From NCBI GenBank assembly GCA_009920225.1, contig RGAJ01000168.1:1-5013 (forward strand): a DNA stretch of 5,013 bases. Direction: 5' to 3'. This DNA is from Paracoccaceae bacterium (GTDB lineage: Bacteria > Pseudomonadota > Alphaproteobacteria > Rhodobacterales > Rhodobacteraceae). Positions 1 to 5,013 of this stretch are shown here, in pieces (position 1 is the first letter of the stretch; every line of letters begins with the position of its first letter). The notes beneath the pieces are model-generated. The model made no database searches. It was not told the DNA's origin and saw only the letters and a program-made list of their open reading frames with translations. The translations under genes and the position numbers were made by a program.

Positions 1-1080
1 GATCCCAACCAAAGCTGCGCCCAAAACGAGACTAAAGAGCAGATATGGATTGATATCGCCACAGGCCACTCGATGTTCGATCCGCCGCGCTTTGGTGTTG
101 CCGGCGGGAATGCGCAGCGCCGCGGTACGGTTTTCATATCCCCACGACACACCTGTTGGCGCGTGGGATCCCGGTGTCAGGCGTTCAAAGCTATTGCCAT
201 GGGGCGCAAAGACCAAAGTCGACGCGGGCATCGCGTTCAAGCATCCCGCAACGGCATGTCGCAATGCATCTGTTCCCATCGGTGTGCCATCGTCAAAGAT
301 GTTCTTTCCCTCTTTTTCGGTGACCGAAAAATGCATGTGCATACCGTTACCTGCATCGCCCAAAAACGGCTTTGCCATGAACGTGGCCGCCATCCCGTGT
401 TTGCGAGCCAAGCCACGCACGAGGGCCTTGAACATCCATGTGTCATCGGCCATTCGCATTGCGTCGGTGTGGTTTAGGTTGATTTCAAATTGCCCCAACC
501 CCGCCTCTGAAATTGCGGTTTGCGCGTCGATGTTCATCGATGCGCAGGCTTGGTAGAGTTCGGTGAAATAGGCGTCGAACGCATCGAGTTGGCGCAATGA
601 CATATACGCATGCCCATGCACAGGGCGACCGCTTAGCGGATTGATCGGCGGTGCAAGGCTGTCGCCGCTGTCATCGACCAAGTAAAACTCTAATTCTGTC
701 GCGGCGGTCACGGTCCATCCATGCGCGGCATAGCGTTTTAAAACGGCTGCCAAGGCATGGCGGGGGTCCCCTTCAAAGGGGGTGCCATCTTCGCGGTACA
801 TCCACATTGGGACAAAGACAGTCGGCGCGCTCAGCCACGGCATAGGTACCGATCCGCGTTCAGTCGGAAATAAAACGCCGTCTTGATCGCCGCTGTCAAA
901 CACAAGGGGGGATTTGATGATGTCTGCGCCCCAGACATCCACGTTCATGACAGACAATGGCATTCTTACCAAACCATTGTCCAGTTTTTGATAGTCGCTA
1001 ATGGGTAGCCGTTTGCCCCGCATCTGCCCGTTAAGGTCGCAGGCTGCGACCCTAAACGTTAGGATTTGGTCGAGTTCCAT
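1..1080 (-). CDS. Glutamine-synthetase-family ligase (gamma-glutamyl-amine synthetase-like), C-terminus cut off
   Basis: The minus-strand frame is open from an ATG at 1080 to the window edge, giving 360 residues without a stop. Family members run to about 440-470 residues, so roughly 90 C-terminal residues are missing. An N-terminal beta-grasp region (about 1-105) precedes the catalytic domain. Visible motifs are TELEFYL (128-134, metal-ligand Glu), SEAGLGQFEI (191-200), KPFLGDAGNGMHMHFS (237-252, the ATP/Glu-site signature), NSFERLTPG (296-304), NRTAALRIP (317-325) and DINPYL (342-347). The enzyme should join glutamate to an amine using ATP in the cytoplasm. In the loop where GlnA has PGYEAP, this protein has PGSHAP, so the ammonium-site Glu is His306. 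I infer a PuuA- or GmaS-like amine ligase rather than true glutamine synthetase, with substrate unknown. A TGAGG ribosome-binding site (1090-1086) lies 5 nt before the start. The gene has its own candidate promoter and operator, separate from the transporter genes upstream. Family certain; substrate class moderate. Confidence 0.93.
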   Translation of the reverse strand, partial: MELDQILTFRVAACDLNGQMRGKRLPISDYQKLDNGLVRMPLSVMNVDVWGADIIKSPLVFDSGDQDGVLFPTERGSVPMPWLSAPTVFVPMWMYREDGTPFEGDPRHALAAVLKRYAAHGWTVTAATELEFYLVDDSGDSLAPPINPLSGRPVHGHAYMSLRQLDAFDAYFTELYQACASMNIDAQTAISEAGLGQFEINLNHTDAMRMADDTWMFKALVRGLARKHGMAATFMAKPFLGDAGNGMHMHFSVTEKEGKNIFDDGTPMGTDALRHAVAGCLNAMPASTLVFAPHGNSFERLTPGSHAPTGVSWGYENRTAALRIPAGNTKARRIEHRVACGDINPYLLFSLVLGAALVGI

Positions 1081-1093
1081 AGTATCCTCAGGA

Positions 1094-1113
1094 AATAATT
1101 TGATCAAATTATT
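1094..1113. promoter_or_regulatory. Perfect 20-bp palindrome, candidate repressor operator for the ligase gene
   Basis: The sequence AATAATTTGATCAAATTATT equals its own reverse complement over all 20 bases, and symmetry breaks at the next base on each side. It ends 13 nt before the ligase start codon. It contains the proposed -10 hexamer (1113-1108) and the expected transcription start, which is a typical place for a repressor to block RNA polymerase. The binding protein is not encoded in the window. A dimeric helix-turn-helix regulator, such as the PuuR-like XRE-cupin type often linked to this ligase family, is only a guess. The AT-rich sequence with no U-run is not a terminator. Confidence 0.7.
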
Positions 1114-1136
1114 GCTGGGGCAATTGTGTTTGTCTA
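1108..1136 (-). promoter_or_regulatory. Candidate sigma70-type promoter of the ligase gene
   Basis: On the minus strand TAGACA (1136-1131; five of six matches to TTGACA) is followed by a 17-nt spacer and AATAAT (1113-1108; five of six matches to TATAAT). Transcription would start near 1101, giving a leader of about 20 nt before the ligase ATG at 1080. The optimal spacing and two near-consensus boxes in the only gap ahead of this gene make it a good candidate. The -10 box is also the first six bases of the 20-bp palindrome. The start site has not been measured. Confidence 0.6.
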
Positions 1137-1174
1137 GAAAATTTAAAGGTGACTTTACGTCAGCTTTTCCCTCT

Positions 1175-1981
1175 TTACCGAATAAGGTTCAATTTAAACC
1201 GTAATTTACCACGTGAATCCTGTGGAAGATGGCGGTTCAACCGTTTGTTGATAAACCCAAAAAATGAAATCACGATCAACACCAAGACGATGAAATACCC
1301 CGCCAAAATCGGATAGGGGATAAACGGGTTAAAGGTTTTGTCAGCGAAATAATTCGCATAATACAGCGCATCACCCTTTTGTTGGATCGCAGGAAACCCC
1401 GAGAAAAACACCAAGGTCGTGGCATGGAACAAAAAGATCGCTTCGTTCGTATATGCCGGCCACGCAAGGCGTAACATCGTGGGCCATGTAATGCGGCGAA
1501 ACCGCGTCCAGCCTGTCATGCCATAGGCATCGGCAGCCTCAATATCACCCTTGGGGATCGACAGATAGGCGCCATAGAAAATCTCGCCACTGTAGGCTGC
1601 GGTATTTAGGAACAAAACGACCAATGCGCCCAACCATGCGGCTGTGAATGCACCAAAGATGTCGGATTGCGACTTTAACGCAAGAAACAGAAAATAGGCA
1701 AAAAAGAACTGGATAAACAGCGGCGATCCACGAAAGACAAAGATAAACCATTCTGATGCTTTGCGGATCACAACATTGCGTGATGCTTTGCCCATGGCAA
1801 CAGCAGTCGCCAAAAAGAAGCCAGCGATCAACGCGATAACCCCAAAGTAAATATTCCAGATCAATCCCGATCCAATCAGGGTGAATTGATGACACAGCGT
1901 AAAATCGCTGCGCGGCAACAGGCGTTCACCAATCCCGATTGAGCGTAGACCGTAATCGGCAATAATATCCCAACAGCTCAT
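1175..1981 (-). CDS. Amino-acid-type ABC transporter permease, HisM-like second subunit
   Basis: This 268-residue integral inner-membrane protein belongs to the polar-amino-acid-uptake permease family. Membrane-spanning stretches are seen near 38-62, 78-101, 112-131, 180-197 and 222-246. The conserved FRGSPLFIQ segment (83-91) begins the permease core. The EAA loop, which docks onto the ATPase, is at about 145-167 (DIEAADAYG followed by RRITWP). The C-terminus is a short basic cytoplasmic tail. The ATG at 1981 overlaps the stop of the first permease as ATGA and has a GGAGGG site (1994-1989) 7 nt upstream, so the start is well supported and translation is probably coupled. It should form a heterodimeric channel with the neighbouring permease. 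The substrate cannot be deduced from the permease. Confidence 0.93.
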   Translation of the reverse strand: MSCWDIIADYGLRSIGIGERLLPRSDFTLCHQFTLIGSGLIWNIYFGVIALIAGFFLATAVAMGKASRNVVIRKASEWFIFVFRGSPLFIQFFFAYFLFLALKSQSDIFGAFTAAWLGALVVLFLNTAAYSGEIFYGAYLSIPKGDIEAADAYGMTGWTRFRRITWPTMLRLAWPAYTNEAIFLFHATTLVFFSGFPAIQQKGDALYYANYFADKTFNPFIPYPILAGYFIVLVLIVISFFGFINKRLNRHLPQDSRGKLRFKLNLIR

Positions 1982-2862
1982 GCGTTTGCCCTCCGTTGTG
2001 CTTCACCGCCTGCGGTGGCTTGTCCAAAGGTTAGGCGCGTCATCACACGGTCCAACACCAGTTCAGACAGTTTTGTAAACCCTAGGTAAAACACCAAGAG
2101 CATTAGGAAATACCACATCCGCCAATCTCCGTGCGGATAATCGGTAAAGCGTGAGGTTTTCGTGCCGCCCAATTCACGGGCCCAATACACAATGTCCTCG
2201 ATCCCCAAAAGGAACAGCAAAGGCGTGGCTTTGATCAAAACCATCCACAGGTTCCCCAATCCAGGCAGGGCATAGACCCACATTTGCGGCACGATAATAC
2301 GCCAAAAGGTTTGGCGGTTCGACATGCCATAGGCAGAGGCGGTTTCAATCTGCGCCTTTGGAACGGCGGTCATAGCACCGTATAAAACGTTTGCGGCGAA
2401 TGCGCCGAACACAATCGCGAAGGTTAAAACCGCCAAAGCAAAACCATAGACTTCATGCATCCATTGCGGCGATGTGCCCAAGGGCAGCTTGGCGGCTTGG
2501 CAGACGACAAAATCATTGCCCTGCCAAATGGCATCGGTCCATTCGGGGCATTTCCATTTATGGCGCAACCATTCCAATCCTTGGTCCAGCGCAATGACAA
2601 AGAACAAGAAAAACGCAATATCGGGCACGCCGCGCACAATCGAAATATACCCGCGCCCAAGGATGGACAGTGGAAAAAACCGTGATCGCGCCGCAACGGC
2701 CCCACCAAAACCAAACAACAACGCCGATGGTGCCGTGATCGCCAACAGCAACAAAACCGTGCCAAACGAAATATAGAGCCCCATGTGCTTGCCCGTGGTC
2801 AGATAGCACAACATCCAATGGAATGAATTGAGCGTGTCAGGCGCGGCGCAATGTTCAAACAT
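1978..2862 (-). CDS. Amino-acid-type ABC transporter permease, HisQ-like first subunit with enlarged loop
   Basis: With the preferred start at 2862 this is a 294-residue inner-membrane protein. Hydrophobic segments lie near 29-57, 78-93, 139-165, 197-220 and 249-266. RGVPDIAFFLF (77-87) is the conserved core segment of HisQ/HisM-type permeases, and the EAA loop is at about 170-192 (QIETASAYG, then RIIVP). An in-frame ATG at 2943 would add 27 residues but would overlap the oxidoreductase gene by 89 bp. The ATG at 2862 has an AAGGA site (2875-2871) 8 nt upstream and overlaps the oxidoreductase by only 8 bp. The protein is longer than the usual 220-240 residues because of an N-terminal extension and a polar, Trp/Cys-containing stretch at about 94-138 between core membrane segments, probably periplasmic. 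It partners with the downstream permease. Confidence 0.92.
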   Translation of the reverse strand: MFEHCAAPDTLNSFHWMLCYLTTGKHMGLYISFGTVLLLLAITAPSALLFGFGGAVAARSRFFPLSILGRGYISIVRGVPDIAFFLFFVIALDQGLEWLRHKWKCPEWTDAIWQGNDFVVCQAAKLPLGTSPQWMHEVYGFALAVLTFAIVFGAFAANVLYGAMTAVPKAQIETASAYGMSNRQTFWRIIVPQMWVYALPGLGNLWMVLIKATPLLFLLGIEDIVYWARELGGTKTSRFTDYPHGDWRMWYFLMLLVFYLGFTKLSELVLDRVMTRLTFGQATAGGEAQRRANA

Positions 2863-3955
2863 GGGATGGTTCCTTTTCCAAGGGTGGAAATGTAAACGGC
2901 AGTGTTTCGGGGCGTCGTTGCAGCCCCATGATATGATCGGCACAGACCGTCGCGGCCAAGGGCGCGTTGGTCACGCCGCCGTGCATTGCCATTGCAAATA
3001 GGTTGGGGTGATGTCCTACAGGACCAATGTGCGGAAGACCGCCTTTGGGAAGGACCCGTTTTCCAATCGAAAAGCGTGCAATCTCAAGGTGTTCTTGACG
3101 GCCAAGAGGCATGTCAAAATTTGCCTCGACGCGGCGACACAAATTTTGCGCCGTATCTAATACATTGCGCGATGTGTCGTTATTTGCGTCAAACGTTCCG
3201 CCGATCAATAGCGATCCATCGATGCATTGGCGGATATGGTAATCAGGTCCCATGATCATGGTGTCGAGCCAGTGCATCATCGGTTTTGTGCGCACCAACA
3301 GTCCGAACGACTGGTCCAGGTCATAGGCGATCCCGATTGTGCCAAGCAAGGCAGGTGTTCCGTGGCCTGCTGCTAAAATAATGTGATCGGCGGTTTGGGG
3401 CCCTGCGTCGGTCATAACACCGCGCAGTTTGCCGCCCTCTTGGATCAGACCATGGACATGGGCCGTGATCTGTGTTGCGCCCGACAGCGCAGCCAATTCA
3501 CCCGCCACGATTTCGGTTTCGACGGCAACTTCACCTTTGGTAAAAAGTGCGGCGTCGGGGGGCGTGCGAAACTGGGGTAAGATGGTTTCAACCCCCGTGC
3601 GCGAGACTGCAGTCACAGGATACCCCCATGCCGCATGTTCGACGGCGGTGTTTTCAATGTCTTCAGGTGGAAGATCAAAAACAACGCTGGACTGAATGCG
3701 CGCAGATATCTGCGGATAGTCCCAGATCAGTCCATGCCAGAGCGCGCGCGAACTGTTTCGAAACCGGTAATATGCTTCATTGTGATCCGTATGGGCATTG
3801 ACCCAGCCCCATGATGCGCCGCTTGCGATTGCACCGTTCGTTGCGCGGTGATCGGCAATCATCGTGATGGCAAAATCAGATGACCGGCGCGACAATTCCA
3901 ACGCTGTACACGCAGCATTGATGCCTTGGCCAATTATGATGATGTTCTGGGTCAT
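2855..3955 (-). CDS. FAD-dependent oxidoreductase of the DAO (DadA / glycine-sarcosine oxidase-like) family
   Basis: This 366-residue protein has no signal peptide or membrane segment, so it should be cytoplasmic. The N-terminal dinucleotide-binding motif IIIIGQGINAA (5-15) has GxGxxA in place of the commoner GxGxxG. Asp35 lies near the end of the second strand, where the ribose-binding acidic residue is expected. Other family marks are ASGASWGWVNAH (44-55), ILAAGHGT (193-200), GGTFDAND (252-259 region) and a C-terminal FAD-closing segment, PHIGPVGHHPNLF to HGGVTNAPLAA (308-335). Such enzymes oxidise C-N bonds of amino acids or secondary amines, giving an imine that hydrolyses. The ATG at 3955 is the only sensible start: an in-frame TGA lies one codon upstream and the Rossmann strand begins at residue 4. 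No convincing Shine-Dalgarno sequence precedes it, and it begins 14 nt after a hairpin. Its place between binding protein and permeases suggests it acts on the imported compound. An opine-oxidase-like role is possible; substrate unknown. Confidence 0.9.
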   Translation of the reverse strand: MTQNIIIIGQGINAACTALELSRRSSDFAITMIADHRATNGAIASGASWGWVNAHTDHNEAYYRFRNSSRALWHGLIWDYPQISARIQSSVVFDLPPEDIENTAVEHAAWGYPVTAVSRTGVETILPQFRTPPDAALFTKGEVAVETEIVAGELAALSGATQITAHVHGLIQEGGKLRGVMTDAGPQTADHIILAAGHGTPALLGTIGIAYDLDQSFGLLVRTKPMMHWLDTMIMGPDYHIRQCIDGSLLIGGTFDANNDTSRNVLDTAQNLCRRVEANFDMPLGRQEHLEIARFSIGKRVLPKGGLPHIGPVGHHPNLFAMAMHGGVTNAPLAATVCADHIMGLQRRPETLPFTFPPLEKEPSHV

Positions 3956-3969
3956 GTATCAGTGGGTAA

Positions 3970-4004
3970 CAAAGGCCCCGACGCGGTTTGCGAGGGGGCC
4001 TTTG
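3970..4004 (-). terminator. Intercistronic hairpin after the binding-protein gene, likely leaky terminator or attenuator
   Basis: A perfect 10-bp stem is formed by CAAAGGCCCC (4004-3995, minus strand) and GGGGCCTTTG (3979-3970). The 15-nt loop can form an inner CGC/GCG pairing. The descending arm runs into TTTGTTA, a short interrupted U-tract. It starts 14 nt after the binding-protein stop and ends 14 nt before the oxidoreductase ATG. Such hairpins between a binding-protein gene and downstream importer genes commonly give higher expression of the binding protein through partial termination or 3'-end protection. The poor U-tract argues against complete termination. Confidence 0.7.
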
Positions 4005-4018
4005 CGTTCATCAGGCGA

Positions 4019-4741
4019 TTAGAATGTTTCGCCGATGCCGTGCTTTACGATCAGCGCGTTCAATGTGCCGTCTGCTTTCATCGATTCGATCGCTGCAGTG
4101 AATTTATCGCGCAATTCTGTGTCAGATTTACGGATACCCATGCCAACACCGCCACCGATCAGAACGTTTTGTTCCAAAATAACCAAATCACCGCCTTCTG
4201 CTGCGATTGGCTCTAGGTACGCGCGGTCTGCCAAAACGGCATCAGCTTCGCCATTACGAACGGCTGCGATTGTTTCTTCTGGTGTTGCGAATTCGATCAA
4301 TGTCGCGCCAGATTGCGCGATATAGCTTGCTTGGATTGTGCTTGCTTGCGTGGCGATCACACCGGTTGCGACATCGACACTGTCAGACAATGCAAGGAAT
4401 GCAGATGGATCTGGCTGTGTGTAGTTTGTTGTGAAGTCGATTTTTTCTTTGCGCTCGTCTGTGATCGACATGCCGGCAATGATGGTGTCATAGTTGCCAG
4501 AGACCAAGTTTGGAATGATGCTGTCCCAGTCATTGGTGACCCATTCACATGTCAATTCTGCGCGTGCGCACAATTCGTCGCCCAATTCGCGTTCAAAGCC
4601 TGCAACTTCACCTTTGTCGTCGATGTAGTTGTAGGGAGGGTAGGCGCCCTCGGTCCCCATGCGGACAACCGAATGGCTGCCTGCGAATGCAAATCCCGCG
4701 CTCAGCGCGACAACTGCGGTACCTAGAATTAGTTTTTTCAT
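4019..4741 (-). CDS. Periplasmic amino-acid-type solute-binding protein of the ABC importer
   Basis: This 240-residue protein has a typical Sec signal peptide (MKKLILG, a hydrophobic core, AFA; cleavage probably after Ala20), leaving a mature periplasmic protein of about 220 residues. It matches the HisJ/ArgT/LAO-type family (SBP family 3): EGAYPPYNYID (31-41) at the start of the first lobe, DWDSIIPNL (71-79), AGMSITDERKEKIDFT (89-104) and EADAVLADRAYLEPIA (165-180). By family analogy Arg97 should hold the ligand alpha-carboxylate and Asp172 the alpha-amino group, so the ligand probably keeps an amino-acid-like head group. Cys58 and Cys65 could form a disulfide, as a cysteine pair does in HisJ. 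The start at 4741 has a GGGGAG site (4753-4748) 6 nt upstream. The gene begins 29 bp after the ATPase stop and is followed by a hairpin. The exact ligand cannot be named. Confidence 0.95.
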   Translation of the reverse strand: MKKLILGTAVVALSAGFAFAGSHSVVRMGTEGAYPPYNYIDDKGEVAGFERELGDELCARAELTCEWVTNDWDSIIPNLVSGNYDTIIAGMSITDERKEKIDFTTNYTQPDPSAFLALSDSVDVATGVIATQASTIQASYIAQSGATLIEFATPEETIAAVRNGEADAVLADRAYLEPIAAEGGDLVILEQNVLIGGGVGMGIRKSDTELRDKFTAAIESMKADGTLNALIVKHGIGETF

Positions 4742-4762
4742 GGTTTTCTCCCCAAGAGGTTT

Positions 4763-4778
4763 AGGCGTGGTTACGCCT
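4763..4778 (-). repeat. Small inverted repeat over the ATPase stop codon
   Basis: On the minus strand AGGCGT (4778-4773), AACC and ACGCCT (4768-4763) form a 6-bp stem with a 4-nt loop. It covers the TAA stop of the ATPase gene and lies 10 nt before the binding protein's GGGGAG ribosome-binding site. The following bases are AAACCTCTTGG, not a U-tract, so it is not an intrinsic terminator. It could modestly affect mRNA stability or initiation for the binding-protein gene, but a stem this short may be chance. Confidence 0.35.
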
Positions 4779-5013
4779 GTGTTGAACTTAGAAACTGTTT
4801 TAATCGCTCAGACGTCGGATTGGCGAACAAGGTCGCTGGATCGCCTTCTTCTTCGATCAATCCTTGATGCAAAAATACGACGTGGTCTGATACATCTGCT
4901 GCCATTTTCATGTCATGCGTTACGATTAACATGGTTCGGCCTTCGGCCGCCAAGTCTTTTATAACACGAACAACTTCTTGTTCCAATTCTGGATCAAGTG
5001 CGGATGTCGGTTC
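4771..5013 (-). CDS. ABC transporter ATP-binding subunit (HisP/GlnQ-like), C-terminal 80 residues only
   Basis: The reading frame enters from the right edge and ends at TAA (4773-4771). The visible 80 residues begin EPTSALDPE, the end of the Walker B motif and D-loop; the preceding Walker B Asp is just outside the window. Next comes TMLIVTHDM, containing the H-loop histidine of the switch region. The C-terminal part, VVFLHQGLIEEEGDP followed by ATLFANPTSERLKQFL, is typical of polar-amino-acid-family ATPases of about 240-260 residues. Walker A, Q-loop and the LSGGQ signature lie outside. It is a cytoplasmic protein that should energise the two permeases encoded downstream. A TTG at 4986 is not a start, since conserved sequence continues upstream of it. 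Confidence 0.95.
   Translation of the reverse strand, partial: EPTSALDPELEQEVVRVIKDLAAEGRTMLIVTHDMKMAADVSDHVVFLHQGLIEEEGDPATLFANPTSERLKQFLSSTQA

Noticed and set aside
1..4. GATC at the window start, considered as a cloning or insertion junction
   Set aside because: The ligase reading frame continues in register up to the window edge, so nothing suggests a junction; a 4-base match carries no weight.
50..556. Long plus-strand open frame of 168 codons, and others opposite the ligase gene
   Set aside because: It lies wholly antisense to conserved glutamine-synthetase motifs, its translation resembles no protein family, and it has no ribosome-binding site; it is a shadow of the real gene.
1150..1162. 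Inverted repeat TGAC-N5-GTCA just after the second permease gene, considered as terminator or second operator
   Set aside because: The stem is only 4 bp and is followed by AT-rich sequence without a proper U-run. It lies upstream of the ligase -35 box, so an activator site is conceivable, but repeats this short are expected by chance.
2863..2943. Upstream ATG at 2943 as start of the first permease
   Set aside because: The extra 27 residues are hydrophilic, lie inside the conserved C-terminal coding region of the oxidoreductase, and lack a good ribosome-binding site; the ATG at 2862 has one.
4313..4726. Plus-strand open frame of 137 codons opposite the binding-protein gene
   Set aside because: It is antisense to a clear signal-peptide-bearing binding protein, with a low-complexity Cys/Val-rich translation expected from the complement of that gene's codons.

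Overview
The window is a tightly packed stretch of six genes, all on the minus strand, so biological order runs from right to left. Medium GC content, the protein style (HisP/HisQ/HisM-type amino acid importer, DadA-type oxidoreductase, glutamine-synthetase-like ligase) and stacked overlapping genes suggest an alphaproteobacterium, most likely a marine Rhodobacterales (Roseobacter-group) member. That placement is inferred from overall resemblance, not from a marker gene.

Layout in direction of transcription: (1) the last 80 codons of an ABC-transporter ATPase (5013-4771, cut by the window edge); (2) a periplasmic amino-acid-type solute-binding protein (4741-4019); (3) an intercistronic hairpin resembling a leaky terminator (4004-3970); (4) a cytoplasmic FAD-dependent DAO-family oxidoreductase (3955-2855); (5) a first permease subunit (2862-1978, overlapping the oxidoreductase by 8 bp); (6) a second permease subunit (1981-1175, ATGA overlap with the first); (7) a 94-bp gap with a sigma70-like promoter whose -10 box lies inside a perfect 20-bp palindrome; (8) a glutamine-synthetase-family ligase (1080 to beyond position 1; 360 codons visible, C-terminus missing).

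Together the genes look like an uptake-and-catabolism locus for a nitrogenous compound. A complete polar-amino-acid-type ABC importer (ATPase, binding protein, two different permeases) has a flavin amine/amino-acid oxidase embedded within it, followed by a ligase of the GlnA/PuuA/GmaS superfamily. The ligase has His where true glutamine synthetases carry the ammonium-site Glu, which suggests that it glutamylates an organic amine rather than ammonia. The substrate cannot be read from sequence; candidates are a polyamine-like or methylated amine, an opine-like secondary amine, or an unusual amino acid. No mobile element, RNA gene or CRISPR array is visible. No gene-free stretch exceeds 100 bases.
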